Both the position numbers and the translations under genes were made by a program. Under the pieces are notes generated by a model. The model had not been told where the DNA came from and made no database searches. It saw only the letters and a list, made by a program, of their open reading frames with translations. Shown in pieces: positions 1 through 8,789 of a stretch of DNA of 64,000 nt. Numbering within the stretch: the stretch's first letter is position 1; each line of letters starts with the position of its first letter. The stretch is taken from positions 39,654-103,653 of the forward strand of contig JACRDB010000097.1 in NCBI GenBank assembly GCA_016218725.1, given 5' to 3'. The stretch comes from Deltaproteobacteria bacterium. Lineage in GTDB: Bacteria; Myxococcota_A; Polyangia; Polyangiales; Ga0077539.

Positions 1-198
1 GGCGATGACCGGGGCGCGGGCCTCCACCAGCGAGCGCACCAGCGGAGCCACCTGCGAGCGCCCCCCGAGGCGGTGCACGTTCACCGTGAAGCCCGCCCGT
101 TCGAGCTCCCGGGTCATGGCCCCGAGGAGCCTCCCGGCCCGGCCCCCGCCGGCCGAGGGGTTCACCAGCAGCTCCAGGGCGCGCTGAGGGTCGCTCAC
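1..198 (-). CDS. Diacylglycerol-kinase-family lipid kinase, N-terminal fragment
   Basis: The protein starts at a GTG five bases after the TGA of the upstream Fe-S protein gene and runs off the window edge, so only about 66 residues are visible. Near the start it reads LELLVNPSAGGGRAGRLL, the nucleotide-binding NP-x-(S/A)GGG loop of the DAGK catalytic family (YegS, BmrU, sphingosine-kinase relatives). Such enzymes phosphorylate diacylglycerol or related lipids at the inner membrane face. The catalytic GGDG motif would lie beyond the window, so substrate class cannot be judged. Family assignment rests on the loop alone. Confidence 0.72.
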   Translation of the reverse strand, partial: MSDPQRALELLVNPSAGGGRAGRLLGAMTRELERAGFTVNVHRLGGRSQVAPLVRSLVEARAPVIA

Positions 199-203
199 GG
201 CGG

Positions 204-1301
204 TCACCGTACACCCCGGGCGATCCAGTGGGAGAGGTCCTCGGCCCGGACCCCCGCCTGGCGGAGCCTCTGGCGGCTCGACGCGCAGGCGGTCACCACC
301 ACCCTGCCGGGGCCGTGACGGAAGATCACGGCCTCCGCCAGGGAGCGCCCGAGGGCGTCCGCGGTGGCGCCACGGGTCACCGGCAGGAGCGCCCCTCCGC
401 CGGAACAGTTCGCCCTCGAACGATTCTCATCCAGCTCGTCTGGGGCGCTTCCGGTGAGGTGTTCCAGCACCGATCGTGGGGCATCGAACAATCCCAGCCC
501 GCGGCCGAGCTTGCATGCGTCGTGGTACACGGGCACCTCGGGGTCCGACCGGCGAGACAGGCGGGAGCGCTCCCGCAGGGCGAGCTCGGAGACGTGCTCC
601 ACCAGGGGGAGGGCGACCCCGACCCTGGGGTAGAGCACCTTGAGGGCGTAGGCGCAGCCGGGGTCCCCGACCACCACCCGGACCCGGCCCTGGACTCGCT
701 GGGCAAAGCGCTCGGCCTGGCGGGCGAAGCCCTGGCGGTCTCCGGCGTCCCAAAGGGGTGCGCCGCAGCAGACGTCGGCCACGACCCTGGCGCCGACTGC
801 GAGGCGGCGGATGCCCTGGGAGACCTCCTCGGCGTGGTCGGTCTCGCGCACCACGGAGGTGCAGCCGGGCACCCAGGCGGTGGCGGCGTCGGCGTCCCCG
901 GGCCCCAGGCGCCGGGCGCAGGCCTCGAGGCGCTCGGCGCGTCGGGGGAGGTCTTCCAGGAAGGCGGTGACCTCGGGGGGCGCGTACCCTGCCGCGAGGG
1001 CCTCGGCGCGGCCGAGGGAGAGGGTGTCCGCGACGGGGTTGTCCAGGAGGCACAGCTCCCGGCAGTGGAGGCAGCCCGTGCAGGCCCAGGCCCGCTGGGC
1101 GCGGGGGGCGATCTCCGAGGCGCCGCCCAGCCACTCCCCGAGGGCGCGCATCTTGCCCCAGGGGGTGACGGACTCACGGCCCTCGACGGTGGACACCGGG
1201 CAGGCGGGGCGGCAGAGCTTGGGGCAGTAACCGCACAGCTCCGTGTGGGCCCGCGAGGCGCCGAGGAGCGGCAGGCGATGGGCGTTGTCTGGGGCGCTCA
1301 C
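204..1301 (-). CDS. (Fe-S)-binding CCG-domain protein (GlcF/HdrB-like)
   Basis: This 365-aa protein starts at a GTG. Near the N-terminus it has two cysteine clusters of ferredoxin type: CGYCPKLCRPACP at about residues 23-35 and CTGCLHCRELC at about 74-84. Two later Cys-rich segments follow, one ending VCCGAPLWD and one reading NCSGGGALL, which resemble the CCG domains of glycolate oxidase subunit GlcF, LutA and heterodisulfide reductase HdrB. Proteins of this family pass electrons between a flavoprotein partner and quinone or thiols. No flavoprotein subunit is adjacent, so the partner is unknown. It is followed closely on the same strand by the lipid-kinase gene, suggesting co-transcription. 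Confidence 0.85.
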   Translation of the reverse strand: MSAPDNAHRLPLLGASRAHTELCGYCPKLCRPACPVSTVEGRESVTPWGKMRALGEWLGGASEIAPRAQRAWACTGCLHCRELCLLDNPVADTLSLGRAEALAAGYAPPEVTAFLEDLPRRAERLEACARRLGPGDADAATAWVPGCTSVVRETDHAEEVSQGIRRLAVGARVVADVCCGAPLWDAGDRQGFARQAERFAQRVQGRVRVVVGDPGCAYALKVLYPRVGVALPLVEHVSELALRERSRLSRRSDPEVPVYHDACKLGRGLGLFDAPRSVLEHLTGSAPDELDENRSRANCSGGGALLPVTRGATADALGRSLAEAVIFRHGPGRVVVTACASSRQRLRQAGVRAEDLSHWIARGVR

Positions 1302-1455
1302 GGTGACACCGACCCAGAGGGCCTACCACGGATTGCCCCGGGCGGGGCTATGCATGGCCTCCCCTCGGCGTTACAAGCGCGGGAGAGTGACGGCCATCGT
1401 GGGGGTGGGGTATCCTCCCGGTGGAGGACTCTGGACGTACTGAAGGGCTCGCAAG
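1302..1455. promoter_or_regulatory. Divergent intergenic region between Fe-S protein and Ser/Thr kinase genes
   Basis: These 154 bases separate two divergently transcribed genes and must hold both promoters. I see no clear -35/-10 pair or operator palindrome, so this is inferred from gene orientation only. Confidence 0.4.
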
Positions 1456-3393
1456 GTGGCACTGGCAGCGGCGGAACAAAGCAAGATCGGCTCGACCGTC
1501 GCCGGAAAGTACCGTCTGGAGCGCGTCCTCGGGCGCGGCGGGATGGGGGTGGTGTACGAGGCCGAGCACCTGGTGACCAACCGCAAGGTGGCCATCAAGG
1601 TGATGCACCCGGAGAACCAGGGCTCCGAGGCCGCGCGGCGTTTCATGAACGAGGCCAGCGCCGCCGGGAGGATCCAGCACCCCAACGTGGTGGAGGTCCT
1701 GGACGCCGGGCAGGACACCTCGGACGGGAGCCTGTTCATCGTCCTGGAGCTCCTCACGGGGATCGACCTGGCCACCTACCTCCTGCGCGCCGGGCACCTC
1801 TCACCGGGCGAGACGCTCACCGTGGCGCTGCAGGTGCTCCAGGCCCTGCACGTGGCGCATAAAGCCGGCGTGGTGCACCGGGACGTCAAGCCCGAGAACA
1901 TCTTCCTGGCGCGCCAGGCGGGCGGCGAGACCCACGTCAAGATCGTGGATTTTGGCATCTCCAAGGCCATCAACCCGGAGAAGAACATCGCCCTGAGCGT
2001 GACCCAGTCCAACACCACCGTGGGCACGCCGCACTACATGTCCCCGGAGCAGGCCAAGGGCGAGCCCGTGGACCCCAGGGCGGACATCTGGGCCCTCGGG
2101 GTGGTGCTCTACGAGTGCCTGACGGGCCGCCTGCCCTTCGACGGGGAGAACTTCAACACGCAGATCGTGGCGGTGGTCACCGAGCCCCACGCCCCGGCCA
2201 CGGAGCACGGCGTGGACCCGGAGCTGTCGGCCATCATTGACAAGTGCCTCCAGAAGGAGCGCACCCGGCGCTTCGGGGCCGCCTCGGAAATGACCGAGGC
2301 CCTCCAGCAGTACCTCGAGCGGCACTCCGAGCATGGCGTGCGCACCCCGCACCTGGGCGACGTGGACGGCCTCCACGCCGAGAGGGCGCTGCCGGGTGAT
2401 CCCACGGCGCAGCTGGACGTCGGCATCCTGGCGTCGGACACCATCCAGCAGCTCCCGGTGTTCCCCGGGATGATCCCGCTGGACGAGGAGAACCAGGCCG
2501 ACAACCTCCCGACGACCATCCGCGCGGTGGTGCGTGACGGCTCGGCCCCGCTGCCTCTTTCCCAGCGCCCGGGCGCGCGGTCCAGCTTCCCCCCCGGCGT
2601 TTTAGACCCGCCGCAGGTGGACCGCTCGCTCTTCGATACGCGCATGACCCTCACCCCGAAGCGCACCGCGGCCCTCGGGGTGCTGATGCTCCTCTTCGCG
2701 CTGGGGGTGGGCGTGGCCATCGCGCTCTTCACCTGGTACCGCCGGAGCGTCACCACCGAGGACGTCGCCCAGCGCTCGGTCACCACCCTGCGCTTCGTGG
2801 GCAGGCGCCCCGGGGCGCGCGCCCTGGTGGACAACACGCCCTTCTATTCAGACACGGCCATCGTCCGGAGGAACACCACCCCGGTCACCGTGCGCATCGA
2901 GGCCCCGGGCTTCCTCCCGCTGGACTTCACCCTCGTCCCGGACCGCGACCAGAACGTCGCCCTGCCTCCCATGCAGGCCGTCCCACCTCCCCCTGCACCG
3001 CCGCCCGTTCCCCTACGTCGCCCACCTCCCCCTACGGTGACGCAGAGCCCCACACCTACACCTACCCCTACGGTCTCCGCGGTGGTGGCTCCCAGGGCGT
3101 CCACGGACGCGGGGGTGAGGGCGCCATCGTCCGCGGGCAACGGGGGTGGGAGGCCGAGTCCTCGGAGCAGCGGCACGGGGGTGGGGTACCTGTCCGTGGG
3201 GCTGGCGCCGGGGGCGCCGAACATGGCGCCGTGCCAGGTGTACGTAGACGGCAGGGCCTTTGGGAGCACGCCGGTGATCGGCCGGGCGCTCCCTCCCGGG
3301 CCGCATCGGGTGCGCTGCGAGCGTCCGGGCTCCAGGCCGATGGAGCAGACCGTGAGGGTGACCTCCGGGGACACGACCACCACGCGGTTCTAG
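1456..3393 (+). CDS. Membrane-anchored Ser/Thr protein kinase with C-terminal PEGA-like region
   Basis: This is a 645-aa eukaryote-like kinase starting at GTG. The glycine loop GRGGMGVVYEA lies near residues 25-35, the ATP lysine is in VAIKVM, the catalytic loop HRDVKPENI is at about 141, DFG follows, and the activation segment ends in GTPHYMSPEQ. All catalytic residues are present. A single membrane segment (about residues 405-427) separates the cytoplasmic kinase from an outer part with two short PEGA-like beta regions. These read VTVRIEAPGFLPLDF and YVDGRAFGSTPVIG and flank a Pro/Thr-rich linker. The layout matches the Hanks-type receptor kinases abundant in myxobacteria. Substrate and ligand are unknown. 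Confidence 0.93.
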   Translation: MALAAAEQSKIGSTVAGKYRLERVLGRGGMGVVYEAEHLVTNRKVAIKVMHPENQGSEAARRFMNEASAAGRIQHPNVVEVLDAGQDTSDGSLFIVLELLTGIDLATYLLRAGHLSPGETLTVALQVLQALHVAHKAGVVHRDVKPENIFLARQAGGETHVKIVDFGISKAINPEKNIALSVTQSNTTVGTPHYMSPEQAKGEPVDPRADIWALGVVLYECLTGRLPFDGENFNTQIVAVVTEPHAPATEHGVDPELSAIIDKCLQKERTRRFGAASEMTEALQQYLERHSEHGVRTPHLGDVDGLHAERALPGDPTAQLDVGILASDTIQQLPVFPGMIPLDEENQADNLPTTIRAVVRDGSAPLPLSQRPGARSSFPPGVLDPPQVDRSLFDTRMTLTPKRTAALGVLMLLFALGVGVAIALFTWYRRSVTTEDVAQRSVTTLRFVGRRPGARALVDNTPFYSDTAIVRRNTTPVTVRIEAPGFLPLDFTLVPDRDQNVALPPMQAVPPPPAPPPVPLRRPPPPTVTQSPTPTPTPTVSAVVAPRASTDAGVRAPSSAGNGGGRPSPRSSGTGVGYLSVGLAPGAPNMAPCQVYVDGRAFGSTPVIGRALPPGPHRVRCERPGSRPMEQTVRVTSGDTTTTRF

Positions 3394-3462
3394 GGGCGCT
3401 CGGTCCCCTTGTGGGGGCCCGGGCGTGGTACAACGCGCGCCGTCTCAAGGAGGAACAGAGTC

Positions 3463-4098
3463 ATGACCCATCATCACGCCCATGGCTGGGAGGCGTCCTA
3501 CGACGCCGTCGCGTTCACCGTGGATGCCCTCCAGGCGCACCCTTCGGACCACGCCCTCGCGCGGCTCGCCACCCGGATCGGGGGTCTCCTGGAGGACTGG
3601 GAGTCCATTGACGCCGCGGGGCGCGGGCTGCGCCGGGCGGCGCTGCGCTCGTCGGCCCAGTGCCGCGCCGCGGACGGGAGCCTGGACGCGGCGCTGGGGG
3701 CCTTCGCCACGGCGCTCCTGGCGCACGTCGGCGGGGACACCGGCGCGTCGCTGTACCAGAAGTTCTTCAACGAGCCCCACGAGGACATCATCGCCATGGG
3801 GCTCGACAGCGAGGTGCCGCTGGTGACCCTGGTGGTGTCGCTGCTGGACAGCCTGCCGGAGCTCACGGACGCGCTCAAGGCCCACACGGCGCCCTTGCGG
3901 GACGCGCTCCGGCTCGCAAACGGCGCCCTGGCCAACCGCTCGGACGCCCTGGCGGACCTCGGGCGTCACGGCGCCCGGGTGGAGGCGTGGCAGGAGACCG
4001 CCCACAGCAGCCTCGGGAGCACCCGCAAGGCCCTGGGGCGCCTGGCCCACGAGCGCAAGCTCCCGGAGCACTGGGTGGCGAGCTTCTTCCACGGTTGA
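3463..4098 (+). CDS. Hypothetical protein, His-rich start, helical
   Basis: This 211-aa protein is not a family I recognise. The ATG at 3463 is chosen because AAGGAGGA sits 8 bases upstream at 3447-3454; a longer in-frame extension upstream lacks such a site. The first residues are MTHHHAHGWEASYDA, and the rest is rich in Ala, Leu and charged residues with no signal peptide or membrane segment, consistent with a soluble alpha-helical protein. It lies 70 bases after the kinase gene on the same strand and may be co-transcribed with it. Confidence 0.7.
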   Translation: MTHHHAHGWEASYDAVAFTVDALQAHPSDHALARLATRIGGLLEDWESIDAAGRGLRRAALRSSAQCRAADGSLDAALGAFATALLAHVGGDTGASLYQKFFNEPHEDIIAMGLDSEVPLVTLVVSLLDSLPELTDALKAHTAPLRDALRLANGALANRSDALADLGRHGARVEAWQETAHSSLGSTRKALGRLAHERKLPEHWVASFFHG

Positions 4099-4105
4099 TC
4101 GCGCG

Positions 4106-5215
4106 TCACCCGGGGAGTCGTACCTCCACCCGGAGCCCTCCCAACGCGGCGCGGCCGAAGCGCAGCGAGCCCTGGTGCCTCGCCACGATGGCCTGGGCGA
4201 TGGACAACCCCAGCCCGTGCCCGCCGGTGCGCCGGTCGCGGCTCGGGTCCGCGCGGTAGAGGCGCTCTCCAAGGCGCTCCAGGGCCTCGTCGGGGACGCC
4301 CGGGCCGCTGTCCTCCACCACGAAGCCCGTGGCGCCCTCGGCCTCCAGCAGTGACACCCGGATGGTGCCCGCGGAGGGCGTGTACCTCCGGGCGTTGCCC
4401 AGGAGGTTGTTGAGCACCTGGTCCATGCGCACGGGGTCCACCTCGGCGGGGGCCTCGCGGTCCGCCAGCACCTCCACCGTGGGGCAGGGCCGCTCGCCGG
4501 GGGTGGCCTCGAGCCTCACCGCGGCGCGGCGCAGGAGCCCGGAGAGGTCCACGCGCTCGCGGACGAAGGGCACGTCGGGGTCGTCCAGGTGGGCCAGGTC
4601 GCGCACGTCGGCGATGAGCCGCTCGAGCCTGGAGGCCTCCTGCTCCAGGGCCTCCATGCGCCGCTGGCGGTCCTCCGGCGGGCAGAGCGAGGGGCTGGCG
4701 AGCGTGTCCACGAGGCCCAGGATGGCGGACGTGGGCGTGGCGAGCTCGTGGGCCAGGTCCGCGAAGAGCCTCCGGCGCTGGGCGTCGGCGTGGGCCAGGC
4801 GCTTGTGGGCGCCCGAGAGCGCGAGCTGCATCTCCTCGAAGGCATGCTGCACCTCCTCCAGGTCCGTGTCCGGGGGCCTCGGGAGGCGCGCTTGATGGTC
4901 ACCCTGGGCTACGCGCTGGATGCCCTCGGTGAGCACCTTCACCCTCCTGCGCACGACGGTGCTTAGCACAAAGCCCCCCACGAGCGCGCCCACCACGGCG
5001 GGCACGGTCATGGCGAGGAAGACCCTCGGGCGCACGCGCTGGGCCACGGGGCTCCGGGGGCCCACCTCCACGCCCTGGGCGCCGAGGTACGCGAGCTCCC
5101 GCCGGAGCGCCGCGCGCACGAGCAGCGCCTGCACCAGCGCGCAGGAGAGCAGCACCGTGCCCACCAGGAGCGTGGTCTTGAAGGACACCGTGGTCCCTGG
5201 GAAGAGGGCCCTCAC
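4106..5215 (-). CDS. Sensor histidine kinase (HAMP-HisKA-HATPase)
   Basis: This 369-aa kinase has two N-terminal membrane segments (about residues 13-30 and 63-85), a HAMP-like linker containing EGIQRVAQGDHQARLP, an H-box FADLAHELATPTSAI with the phosphoacceptor His near 153, an N-box DQVLNNLLGNARRYTPS, and a G-box GGHGLGLSIA. The start is a GTG whose last two bases belong to the TGA of the upstream response-regulator gene (GTGA overlap), which implies translational coupling. A second GTG ten codons in is possible. The sensing region between the membrane segments is only about 30 residues long. It convergently meets the preceding hypothetical gene 8 bases away. Confidence 0.92.
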   Translation of the reverse strand: MRALFPGTTVSFKTTLLVGTVLLSCALVQALLVRAALRRELAYLGAQGVEVGPRSPVAQRVRPRVFLAMTVPAVVGALVGGFVLSTVVRRRVKVLTEGIQRVAQGDHQARLPRPPDTDLEEVQHAFEEMQLALSGAHKRLAHADAQRRRLFADLAHELATPTSAILGLVDTLASPSLCPPEDRQRRMEALEQEASRLERLIADVRDLAHLDDPDVPFVRERVDLSGLLRRAAVRLEATPGERPCPTVEVLADREAPAEVDPVRMDQVLNNLLGNARRYTPSAGTIRVSLLEAEGATGFVVEDSGPGVPDEALERLGERLYRADPSRDRRTGGHGLGLSIAQAIVARHQGSLRFGRAALGGLRVEVRLPG

Positions 5216-5946
5216 GGCGCGGGCGTGACGAAGCGGTAGCCCGTGCCGTGCGCCGTCTGGATGGGCGTGGGGTCGAGCCCGGCGCCTTCGAGCTTGCGGC
5301 GCACGCGGGTGACGTGGCAGTCCACGTTGCGGGCGTAGCCCTCGTGGGTGGTGTCGAACACCTCCTGGAGGAGCTGGGCGCGGGAGTACACCCGGTCGGG
5401 CGTACGGGCCAGGACCCGCAGGAGCTCGAACTCGGTGACCGTGAGGCGCAGGGCGACGCCTCGCACCGAGACCTTGCGCGCCGCGAGGTCCACGGTGAGG
5501 GGGCCCCGCACCAGGACCTCCGCGGGTTGAAGCGCGCCGGGCGGCGGGAGGTCCGCGGGGCGCAGGCGCCGCAGGAGGGCCTTGACGCGGGCGACGATCT
5601 CCCTGGGGCGGCATGGCTTGATCACGTAGTCATCGGCGCCGACCTCCAGGCCGAGGAGCACGTCCACCTCGGCGGAGCGGGCGGTGACCATCACCACGCC
5701 GGGGGAGGGCGAGAAGCGCGCCCGCAGCGCGGCGCACACCTCCAGCCCCGAGCGCCCGGGGAGCATGACGTCCAGCACCGCCACGTCGGGGCGCTGGAGG
5801 TCGCAAAGCCGTAGGGCCTCGTCGCCGTCGTCCGTGGCGCGCACGGTCCAGCCCTCGGCGGAGAGGTGCAGCGCCAGGGTCTCCCGCAGCGAAGGGTCGT
5901 CCTCCACGAGGAGCACATCGAGGGCGGTGGTAGCAGTGGGGCCCAC
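5212..5946 (-). CDS. OmpR/PhoB-family response regulator
   Basis: This is a two-domain regulator of about 244 residues. The receiver starts DVLLVEDDPSLRETL, has the phosphoacceptor Asp in VAVLDVMLPG, the switch Thr in MVTARS and the conserved Lys in YVIKPCRP. The C-terminal winged helix contains LTVTEFELLRVLA and ends VDCHVTRVRRKLEGAG ... GTGYRFV, which is standard for DNA binding. It is the partner of the histidine kinase that overlaps its stop codon. The start is uncertain: the GTG at 5946 fits family length, but no good ribosome site is visible and an ATG at 6042 is in frame upstream. Confidence 0.92.
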   Translation of the reverse strand: MGPTATTALDVLLVEDDPSLRETLALHLSAEGWTVRATDDGDEALRLCDLQRPDVAVLDVMLPGRSGLEVCAALRARFSPSPGVVMVTARSAEVDVLLGLEVGADDYVIKPCRPREIVARVKALLRRLRPADLPPPGALQPAEVLVRGPLTVDLAARKVSVRGVALRLTVTEFELLRVLARTPDRVYSRAQLLQEVFDTTHEGYARNVDCHVTRVRRKLEGAGLDPTPIQTAHGTGYRFVTPAP

Positions 5947-6042
5947 GCTGGAGAGCGTGAGCCCGGAGGAAGGTCCCCGGCAAGGGGTAGGACGCCGACA
6001 CAACAGGGATGCAACATCGGTCGGCAGGACCGTTATATACAA

Positions 6043-6054
6043 ATATACGTATAT
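6043..6054. promoter_or_regulatory. AT-rich 12-bp palindrome upstream of the response-regulator gene
   Basis: The perfect palindrome ATATACGTATAT lies in the most AT-rich stretch of this end of the window (about 6033-6068), between the response-regulator gene and the Rpn-like gene. Its position is suitable for the promoter or an autoregulatory operator of the two-component operon. This is inference from position and symmetry. Confidence 0.4.
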
Positions 6055-6105
6055 GGTTATGGAGTTATGTAAGCACGACTGGGGGAGGAGTTCTCCCCGC
6101 GGCGG

Positions 6106-7074
6106 TCAGCCGTCGGCGAGGAGGTCGCGGGCCGACGAGGCTGTGAGGGCAGCGCGCAGCCAGGCATCGAGGCGGGTGAGGTCCTGGCAGGCGAGCACGG
6201 TGGCGGCCTGGGCGTCGGTGACCGCGAGGCCGCGCGCGCGCAGCACCGCGAGGACGGCCTCGGCCTTGCCTTCGAGCTTGCCTTCGAGCTTGCCTTCGAG
6301 CTTGCCTTCGAGCTTGCCCTCGAGTTTGCCTTCGAGCTTGCCTTCGAGCTTGCCTTCGTCCTTTCCGAGGGCGTAGTGGTGCCTGGCGAAGTCGCTCTGG
6401 TACTGATAGGTGATGGCGCGCATGTTGGCCTCCAGGCTTTTGCGAGTGTCGTCGTCGAGCGCGGCCCAGACGATGTCATGGTACAGCCGCGCCCGCGGCG
6501 CGTCGAGGGAATGGATGGCCTGCAGGGCGGCCTCCACGATGGCGACGGCGCCCGGGCTGCGGGCGTGGGCGAGCACCGAGAGCACGGCGAGCTCGGGGGA
6601 CCGCCGGGCGTCGTCGGGCGCGGTGACGCGCGGGACGTCGCCGGGCCCCAGCACCACGGGCGCGACGGGGAAACCCGGGAAGAGGTCGGTGATGGGCCGG
6701 CAGCACCAGGCTGCGGTGTCGTCGTCGAAGGAGAGGACGACGAGGGCCGTGGGGACGCGGTGGCGAGCGCGGAGCGTGGCGGCGTAGAGGGGCCAGGAGT
6801 AGGGCTTGTCCCGGTCCTTGTGGAGCTGCACCTCGACGATGACCAGACCCACGAGCGCCTCGGCGAGGGAGAGGAGCAGCACGAGGTCGGCCTCGTGGGT
6901 GACGGTGACGCTCCGCCCGTCGGCGCCGTCCACGAGCTGCCGGAGCGTGCCATCGCTCAGCGTGGCGCGGTCGTGCGCGGGGAGCGTGAGACCCGCGGCG
7001 GGGAGGAGCTCGAGCACCGCCGTGGGGGCGTTGCGCAGGACCAGCAGCGGCCCGTCGTGGAGGATCGTCGGCAC
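6106..7074 (-). CDS. PD-(D/E)XK / Rpn-like putative nuclease with GKLE repeat
   Basis: This 322-aa protein has a core with HEADLVLLL followed by LVIVEVQLHKD. The pairing of an acidic residue in a beta strand with E-x-Q resembles the PD-(D/E)XK core of the Rpn/transposase_31 family of recombination-promoting nucleases. At residues 237-272 it has nine consecutive four-residue units (GKDE, seven GKLE, GKAE), typical of Rpn relatives and probably a charged extended helix. A short C-terminal helical domain follows. It has no signal peptide. It stands alone, upstream of the response-regulator operon on the same strand. Activity is not provable from sequence. Confidence 0.65.
   Translation of the reverse strand: MPTILHDGPLLVLRNAPTAVLELLPAAGLTLPAHDRATLSDGTLRQLVDGADGRSVTVTHEADLVLLLSLAEALVGLVIVEVQLHKDRDKPYSWPLYAATLRARHRVPTALVVLSFDDDTAAWCCRPITDLFPGFPVAPVVLGPGDVPRVTAPDDARRSPELAVLSVLAHARSPGAVAIVEAALQAIHSLDAPRARLYHDIVWAALDDDTRKSLEANMRAITYQYQSDFARHHYALGKDEGKLEGKLEGKLEGKLEGKLEGKLEGKLEGKAEAVLAVLRARGLAVTDAQAATVLACQDLTRLDAWLRAALTASSARDLLADG
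6259..6366 (-). repeat. 12-bp tandem repeat encoding (GKLE)n
   Basis: Nine in-frame 12-base units encode GKDE, seven GKLE and GKAE. The seven central units differ only at silent positions. Copy number is likely to vary between strains by slippage, always in frame. Confidence 0.95.
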
Positions 7075-7247
7075 GGCGAGCGCTCTAAAGCACGCCCGGT
7101 GCCAGACAGCGACCCGAATGATTTCGCGGAGTTACGACCCGTGGGGTGGCGCAGTCGGGTGGCGGACTGGCGGCGGGTGGCGGCGGTCTGCCGTGTGCAG
7201 GCTCCCGCCCGCGCGCCGGGTCGGTCGGAGTCGACTGCCCAGGCGCA

Positions 7248-8750
7248 TCAAGGCTCCGTGACCGTGGCGACCACAAGCTCGCGGCCCACCACCGCGGCGA
7301 TGGTGGTTGCGTCGAGCCATGCCACGGCGCGGAAGAGCCCCCGCGGGAATTCTCCCCCGGGTGGGTTCAGGAGCACCGAGGCGCCGCCGCGGCGGGACAT
7401 CCTCCACAGGTCGAAGTTGCTGGTCACCAGGACGCTCGCCCCGTCGGGCGAGGCCACCATCCCCGGCGGAGGCTCCGCGGTCCAGGGCCTCGGCGTCGCC
7501 GTCAGCGTGTGCGTGCAACGCGCCGGGAGCGCGTACTCGAAGAGCCTCGGGCCCCGCGCGAGGAGCACCGTGGCGGTGCCCGCTTCGTCCATGGCCGGCG
7601 CCAGGGCGAGCACCCGGGGCCCCAGCGGGTCGAGCGGCGAGGGCCCCGCCTCGCAGCCCGGGAGGGCCTCGTCGTCGCGGCGCAGGAGCACCTGGCACCG
7701 CCGGTGCCCGAGGCTCCAGCGCAGGAGGTCACCCTCGCAACCACGGGTGCTGTCCAGCACGCGCCAGGGGCCGCTCTCCAGCGGGTCCCGGGGGGCCGCC
7801 CCGTCCGTGCGGGCGCGCAGGTCCACCGCCACGACAACATCTCCCGCGCGCTCCAGCGTGAGCGATCGCCCAGGAGGAGCGGGCGAGCGCGCCGTCACCG
7901 TCACCACCACCGCGCTCTGGAGGAGCGCGCCGAGCTCCTGGTCGTAGCGTACGGCGTCCGTCGCGCAGCCGCCGAAGGGGTGGGCCAGCGCGGCCCTCCA
8001 CAGGAGCGGCGCCCACACCGGGGCGTACACCTCCAGCGACCCGGTTCGGCGGCTGTGGCGCCCGGCGCCACGGCACCGGTGCACCAGCGAACCCACGTGG
8101 GTCTGGAGCCCAAGGCCCACCAGGACGTCCACCACGGTGGTCTCGTCCTCGGGGCCCCGAGACACCGTCGCGCGCAGGAGCACCCCGGGGCCAAACTCGC
8201 TGAACTCCACGCCCTGGAGCGATGCCCCGTCGCCCCCGAAGGCCCCCAGCGGGCGCGACGCCACGAAGCGACCCGCCCTCGCAGCGCTCGGCTCCAGCGT
8301 GCGCTCCGCGCTCAGGCGCACCGCCACCGCCAGCCTCGGGAGCTCCCCGTGAGAGGCGGCCGGGCACCGCGCTGGATCGTCGCAGACTGCGCCGTCCCTC
8401 CAGTCCACCGCCACCACCACGTCCGCCAGGCCGTCGCCGTCGAGGTCCGGGGCGTCCTCCCAGCGCGAGCGCTCCAGGGTCTCTCCCCAGCGCGCCACCG
8501 GGAGCCGGTCCCAGTGAGACGGCCACGGGGGCCTGAGCGCCACGGGCTCCGTCGGCGCGTCCGAGACGTCCGCAAGAGGCGCCGTGTCCGCAGGGACATC
8601 ACCCAGGGTGACCACCACGGAGTCTCCCGCGGTGACCTCGGCCCTCGGGGCGTCCGCCCCCCCGTCGCGTCCCGAGGGAGACACCGGCTGTGTCCGACAG
8701 GCCACGGCCAGGAGCCAGAACGCCAGCATTCTCAAGGTCTCTCGCGCCAT
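7248..8750 (-). CDS. Predicted lipoprotein, unknown function
   Basis: This is a 500-aa protein of no family I recognise. The ATG at 8750 is chosen because it places a lipoprotein signal right at the N-terminus (MARETLRMLAFWLLAVAC, lipobox LAVAC). After a Ser/Asp/Gly-rich linker, the mature part contains repeated beta-type stretches such as WEDAPDLDGDGLADVVVAVDW, an Asp-rich motif like those of FG-GAP or VCBS propeller repeats, and ends in NPPGGEFPRGLFRAVAWLD followed by a hydrophobic strand. A beta-propeller is plausible. It is the last gene of a four-gene operon starting at 11622, 39 bases after the flavoprotein gene. Confidence 0.7.
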   Translation of the reverse strand: MARETLRMLAFWLLAVACRTQPVSPSGRDGGADAPRAEVTAGDSVVVTLGDVPADTAPLADVSDAPTEPVALRPPWPSHWDRLPVARWGETLERSRWEDAPDLDGDGLADVVVAVDWRDGAVCDDPARCPAASHGELPRLAVAVRLSAERTLEPSAARAGRFVASRPLGAFGGDGASLQGVEFSEFGPGVLLRATVSRGPEDETTVVDVLVGLGLQTHVGSLVHRCRGAGRHSRRTGSLEVYAPVWAPLLWRAALAHPFGGCATDAVRYDQELGALLQSAVVVTVTARSPAPPGRSLTLERAGDVVVAVDLRARTDGAAPRDPLESGPWRVLDSTRGCEGDLLRWSLGHRRCQVLLRRDDEALPGCEAGPSPLDPLGPRVLALAPAMDEAGTATVLLARGPRLFEYALPARCTHTLTATPRPWTAEPPPGMVASPDGASVLVTSNFDLWRMSRRGGASVLLNPPGGEFPRGLFRAVAWLDATTIAAVVGRELVVATVTEP

Positions 8751-8789
8751 CGACCCGGGTGCCCTCGCACCCTCCATACCACCCCTCGA

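Noticed and set aside
1302..1455. Sigma-54 promoter before the Ser/Thr kinase (TGGCAC-like sequence near 1457)
   Set aside because: The match lies inside the start of the gene and lacks the paired GC element at the right spacing.
228..1862. Long plus-strand open frame over the Fe-S protein and kinase start
   Set aside because: Low-complexity Gly/Ala/Pro translation in the shadow of confident genes on the other strand and frame.
6259..6366. Possible CRISPR-like or regulatory repeat array
   Set aside because: The 12-base units are in frame, contiguous with no spacers and encode GKLE within a protein gene.
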